From Bradyrhizobium liaoningense (lineage in GTDB: Bacteria > Pseudomonadota > Alphaproteobacteria > Rhizobiales > Xanthobacteraceae), in NCBI RefSeq assembly GCF_018130955.1, contig NZ_JAFCJM010000061.1, forward strand, positions 1 through 40,942: a stretch of 40,942 bases of DNA, written 5' to 3'. Made by a program: the position numbers and the translations under genes. Positions 38,166-40,942 of the stretch are shown piece by piece. Every line of letters starts with the position of its first letter. Position 1 is the stretch's first letter. The notes under the pieces were generated by a model, which was given only the letters and a program-made list of their open reading frames with translations, made no database searches and had not been told where the DNA came from.

Positions 38166-40271
38166 GTGACACAAGCGACCAAGAGCCAGCCTTCCCAGCC
38201 CCCCGTCGCGTCGCGGCGGCCGCATTCCTTCACCCGGCACGGCATCACGGTTGCTGACGACTATGCCTGGCTGAAGGACGAAAAATGGCAGGAGGTGCTG
38301 CGCGATCCCGCCGTGCTCGATCCCGATATCCGCAAATATCTCGACAAAGAGAACGTCTACACCGAGAGCCTGCTCGGCCACACCGCGCCGCTCCAGAAGG
38401 CGCTGGTGCGGGAGATGCGCGGGCGGATCAAGGAGGACGATTCCAGCGTCCCCTCGCCCGATGGGCCGTTCGCCTATTTCCGAAAGTTCCGCGAAGGCGG
38501 CCAGCACGAGCTGTTCGGCCGCATGCCGCGCGACGGCGGCGACAGCCATATCGTGCTCGACGGCGATGCGCTCGCAAAGGACCACAAATACTTCAAGTTC
38601 GGCGGCAGCCGGCATTCGCCCGATCACAAGCTGCAGGCCTGGAGCGCGGATACCAAGGGTTCTGAATATTTCTCGATCCGCGTCCGGGACTGGGCGACGG
38701 GGACGGACTTTGACGACCTCGTCGAGGAGACCGACGGCGGCGTGGTCTGGAGCAAGGACGCAAAGAGCTTCTTCTACGTCAAGCTCGACGACAACCACCG
38801 CCCGATGCAGGTGTGGCGGCACAAGCTCGGCACCAAGCAGGCCGAAGACGTCCTCGTCTACGAAGAGCAGGATGCCGGCTGGTTCACCCATCTGCACGAG
38901 AGCACCAGCGGCCGCTTCTGCGTGATCGCGGGCGGCGACCACGAGACGTCGGAGCAACGACTGATCGATCTCGCCCATCCCGACGCTCCGCCCCGGCTGG
39001 TCGCAGCGCGCGAGGAGGGCGTGCAATATTCGCTCGCCGATCGCGGCGACGAGCTGTTCATCCTCACCAATGCCGATGACGCGATCGACTTCAAGATCGT
39101 CACCGCGCCGCTGGCCGCATCCGAGCGCGCCAACTGGCGCGACCTGATCCCGCACCGCGCCGGCATCTACATCATCGATCTCGACCTTTACGCCGGCCAT
39201 CTGGTGCGGCTGGAGCGCGCCAATGCGCTGCCGGCGATCGTGATCCGCGATCTTACGTCGAAGGAAGAGCACGCCATCGCGTTCGATGAAGCCGCCTATT
39301 CGCTCGACACCATGGGCTCCTACGAATTCGAGACAACGAATCTTCGCTTCTCCTACTCGTCGATGACGACGCCGTCGGAAGTCTACGACTACGACATGGC
39401 GAAGCGGACGCGCACCCTGCGCAAGCGGCAGGAAATTCCCTCGGGCCACGACGCGGCCGACTACGTCACCACCCGCATCATGGCGACCTCGCACGATGGC
39501 GCGCTGGTGCCGGTCTCGATCCTGTATCGCCGCGGGTTGAAGCTCGACGGTAGCGCGCCGCTGCTGCTCTACGGCTATGGCTCCTACGGCATGGCGATGC
39601 CGGCCTCCTTCAACGCCAACCGCCTGTCGCTGGTCGATCGCGGCTTCGTCTACGCCATCGCCCATATCCGCGGCGGCGCCGACAAGGGCTGGGGCTGGTA
39701 TCTCGACGGCAAGCGCGAGAAGAAGACAAATTCGTTCGACGATTTTGCCGCGAGCGCGAGCGCGCTGATCGCGGCGAATTACACGAGCGCCAAACGCATC
39801 GTCGGCCATGGCGGCTCGGCCGGCGGCATGCTGATGGGCGCGGTCGCAAACCGCGCCGGCGAGCTGTTCGCGGGCATCGTGGCCGAGGTGCCATTCGTCG
39901 ACGTGCTCAACACGATGCTCGACGACACCCTGCCGCTGACGCCGCCGGAATGGCCGGAATGGGGCAACCCGATCGAGAGCGAAAAGGATTTTCGCACTAT
40001 CCTGTCCTACTCGCCTTACGACAACGTCGCGGCAAAGGACTATCCGGCGATCCTGGCCATGGGCGGCTTGACCGATCCGCGCGTCACCTATTGGGAGCCG
40101 GCAAAGTGGATCGCGCGCCTGCGCGCCACCATGAAAGGCGGCGGCCCCGTCCTGCTCCGCACCAACATGGGCGCCGGCCATGGCGGCGCGTCCGGCCGCT
40201 TCGACCGGCTCGACGAAGTCGCGATCGTCTATGCGTTCGCGCTATGGGCGGCGGGGATGGCGGAGGCGTGA
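38166..40271 (+). CDS. S9 family oligopeptidase (oligopeptidase B-like)
   Basis: This 701-residue serine peptidase has an N-terminal beta-propeller gate (about 75-415) and a C-terminal alpha/beta-hydrolase domain. The catalytic triad is visible: Ser551 in GHGGSAGGML, Asp637 in GGLTDPRVTYWE and His672 in GAGHGGASGRF. PHSFTRHGITVADDYAWLKDE at the start is typical of PtrB. It cuts short peptides, usually after basic residues, in the cytoplasm; no signal peptide is present. GTG 38166 has GAGG about 7 nt upstream. Confidence 0.95.
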   Translation: MTQATKSQPSQPPVASRRPHSFTRHGITVADDYAWLKDEKWQEVLRDPAVLDPDIRKYLDKENVYTESLLGHTAPLQKALVREMRGRIKEDDSSVPSPDGPFAYFRKFREGGQHELFGRMPRDGGDSHIVLDGDALAKDHKYFKFGGSRHSPDHKLQAWSADTKGSEYFSIRVRDWATGTDFDDLVEETDGGVVWSKDAKSFFYVKLDDNHRPMQVWRHKLGTKQAEDVLVYEEQDAGWFTHLHESTSGRFCVIAGGDHETSEQRLIDLAHPDAPPRLVAAREEGVQYSLADRGDELFILTNADDAIDFKIVTAPLAASERANWRDLIPHRAGIYIIDLDLYAGHLVRLERANALPAIVIRDLTSKEEHAIAFDEAAYSLDTMGSYEFETTNLRFSYSSMTTPSEVYDYDMAKRTRTLRKRQEIPSGHDAADYVTTRIMATSHDGALVPVSILYRRGLKLDGSAPLLLYGYGSYGMAMPASFNANRLSLVDRGFVYAIAHIRGGADKGWGWYLDGKREKKTNSFDDFAASASALIAANYTSAKRIVGHGGSAGGMLMGAVANRAGELFAGIVAEVPFVDVLNTMLDDTLPLTPPEWPEWGNPIESEKDFRTILSYSPYDNVAAKDYPAILAMGGLTDPRVTYWEPAKWIARLRATMKGGGPVLLRTNMGAGHGGASGRFDRLDEVAIVYAFALWAAGMAEA

Positions 40272-40275
40272 GTTC

Positions 40276-40310
40276 GTAGTCCGGATGGAGCGCAGCGAAA
40301 TCCTGGCTAC
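40276..40310. repeat. Short palindromic repeat
   Basis: GTAGTCCGGAT and ATCCTGGCTAC are imperfect inverse arms around GGAGCGCAGCGAA. It lies between the oligopeptidase and GNAT genes. Confidence 0.65.
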
Positions 40311-40342
40311 AGGCATGTCACGCCTGCGTGTAGTCTGGTCGC

Positions 40343-40843
40343 ATGACCCATCAGACCGCACGCCTGACGCTTCGCCCGCCGCGGCTCGCGGATACCGCGA
40401 AGCTGTTTGCATTTCTCGGCGATGCCGCGGCGATGCGATATACCACCGTGCAGAAGTCAGTGCGGGACTGCCGTCGCTATCTCGCCGCGCATGAACGGCA
40501 ACGACGCCGGATTGGCTGCGCACCATGGGTGGTGAGCGAGAAGGGTAGCGGCGCCATCATCGGCTTTGGCGGCTTGTACGACGATCCCTTCGATCCCGGC
40601 TGGGGTGTCGAGGTCGGATACTTCTTTGCGCCGTCAGCATGGGGCAACGGATTTGCGACGGAGCTCACGCAGGCTTGCGTCGACTTCGCGCGCGAGAACA
40701 CGCGCTGGACTGTGCTTACGGCCTTCGCGCATCCCCAGAACGTCGGCTCGCATAAGGTGTTGCTGAAGGCTGGCTTTCGGCAGGAGCGGTTCGTGCCGGA
40801 GATGGAGCGGTATTTGTATCGGCGTGAGTTGCGCAAGACGTGA
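40343..40843 (+). CDS. GNAT acetyltransferase (RimJ/RimL-like)
   Basis: This 166-residue protein begins MTHQTARLTLRPPRLADTAKLFAFL, the usual RimJ/RimL-type start. The acetyl-CoA-binding stretch reads VGYFFAPSAWGNGFATELTQAC, and the C-terminal part NVGSHKVLLKAGFRQE is also typical. The acceptor (protein N-terminus, amino acid or small molecule) cannot be inferred. It lies 71 bp after the oligopeptidase gene. Confidence 0.9.
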   Translation: MTHQTARLTLRPPRLADTAKLFAFLGDAAAMRYTTVQKSVRDCRRYLAAHERQRRRIGCAPWVVSEKGSGAIIGFGGLYDDPFDPGWGVEVGYFFAPSAWGNGFATELTQACVDFARENTRWTVLTAFAHPQNVGSHKVLLKAGFRQERFVPEMERYLYRRELRKT

Positions 40844-40942
40844 CCTTCTCCCTCTCCCCGCCTGCGGTAGGGCTATCGCATATGAGCCAGGACCGAGAGA
40901 AGGAAGTCGTTGTTCCATCTGGCCTGGAGCATTTTGTGGCTG
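40844..40942. other. Window end, repeat-like sequence
   Basis: CTTCTCCCTCTCCCCGCCTGCGG resembles one arm of the CCTCTCCCC repeats at 25685 and 35207, but no facing arm is seen before the window ends. No gene is supported here. Confidence 0.35.

Overview
The window reads as chromosomal DNA of a high-GC alphaproteobacterium, most probably Bradyrhizobium or a close relative. The evidence is codon use, the gene families present and a dense set of intergenic palindromic repeats of the kind seen in that group. This assignment is inference from the sequence alone. No tRNA, rRNA, CRISPR array, phage or insertion sequence was recognised.

Positions 1-9716 hold an aromatic-acid (tyrosine/homogentisate) catabolic region. 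hppD (4-hydroxyphenylpyruvate dioxygenase) is divergent from an Lrp/AsnC regulator, with a perfect inverted repeat between them. A leftward series then runs: FAD monooxygenase, DUF2783 small protein, metallo-beta-lactamase-fold protein, hmgA, fahA. The monooxygenase plus the small protein resemble a two-component 3-hydroxyphenylacetate 6-hydroxylase (MhaAB type) that would make homogentisate for HmgA and FahA. A divergent MarR regulator shares a 24-bp near-palindrome with the monooxygenase promoter region. Maleylacetoacetate isomerase is absent. A lactonase-type metallohydrolase follows.

Positions 9985-23427 hold envelope and signalling genes. A secreted caspase-fold/TPR protein without the His/Cys dyad lies before an OmpA-domain protein and an RND efflux pair (adaptor and permease). 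A Crp-type regulator converges on the pump across a perfect hairpin. An AsmA protein, a membrane class III nucleotide cyclase and an unknown protein follow.

Positions 23491-33897 hold a Spy/CpxP-like periplasmic protein divergent from an exported unknown protein, a LysM protein, two very small genes (40 and 56 residues), an exported 6-phosphogluconolactonase-like propeller, a second HlyD-type adaptor and a second dyad-less caspase-fold protein. Next come a 575-residue protein with a DxDTTA motif preceded by a perfect TGTGA-N6-TCACA site, and an exported nuclease-fold protein lacking the usual catalytic Glu.

Positions 34012-40942 hold a serine-glyoxylate-type aminotransferase, an SGNH-like/MBOAT O-acyltransferase pair, an S9 oligopeptidase and a GNAT acetyltransferase. 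Between genes lie at least eight copies or families of palindromic repeats, mostly at convergent 3' ends.

The strongest leads are four: the two pseudo-caspases, each near a related HlyD-type adaptor; the Crp regulator, nucleotide cyclase and two Crp-type sites; a metallo-beta-lactamase protein in the homogentisate operon that has lost one metal site; and the tentative terpene-cyclase-like protein under a Crp site.
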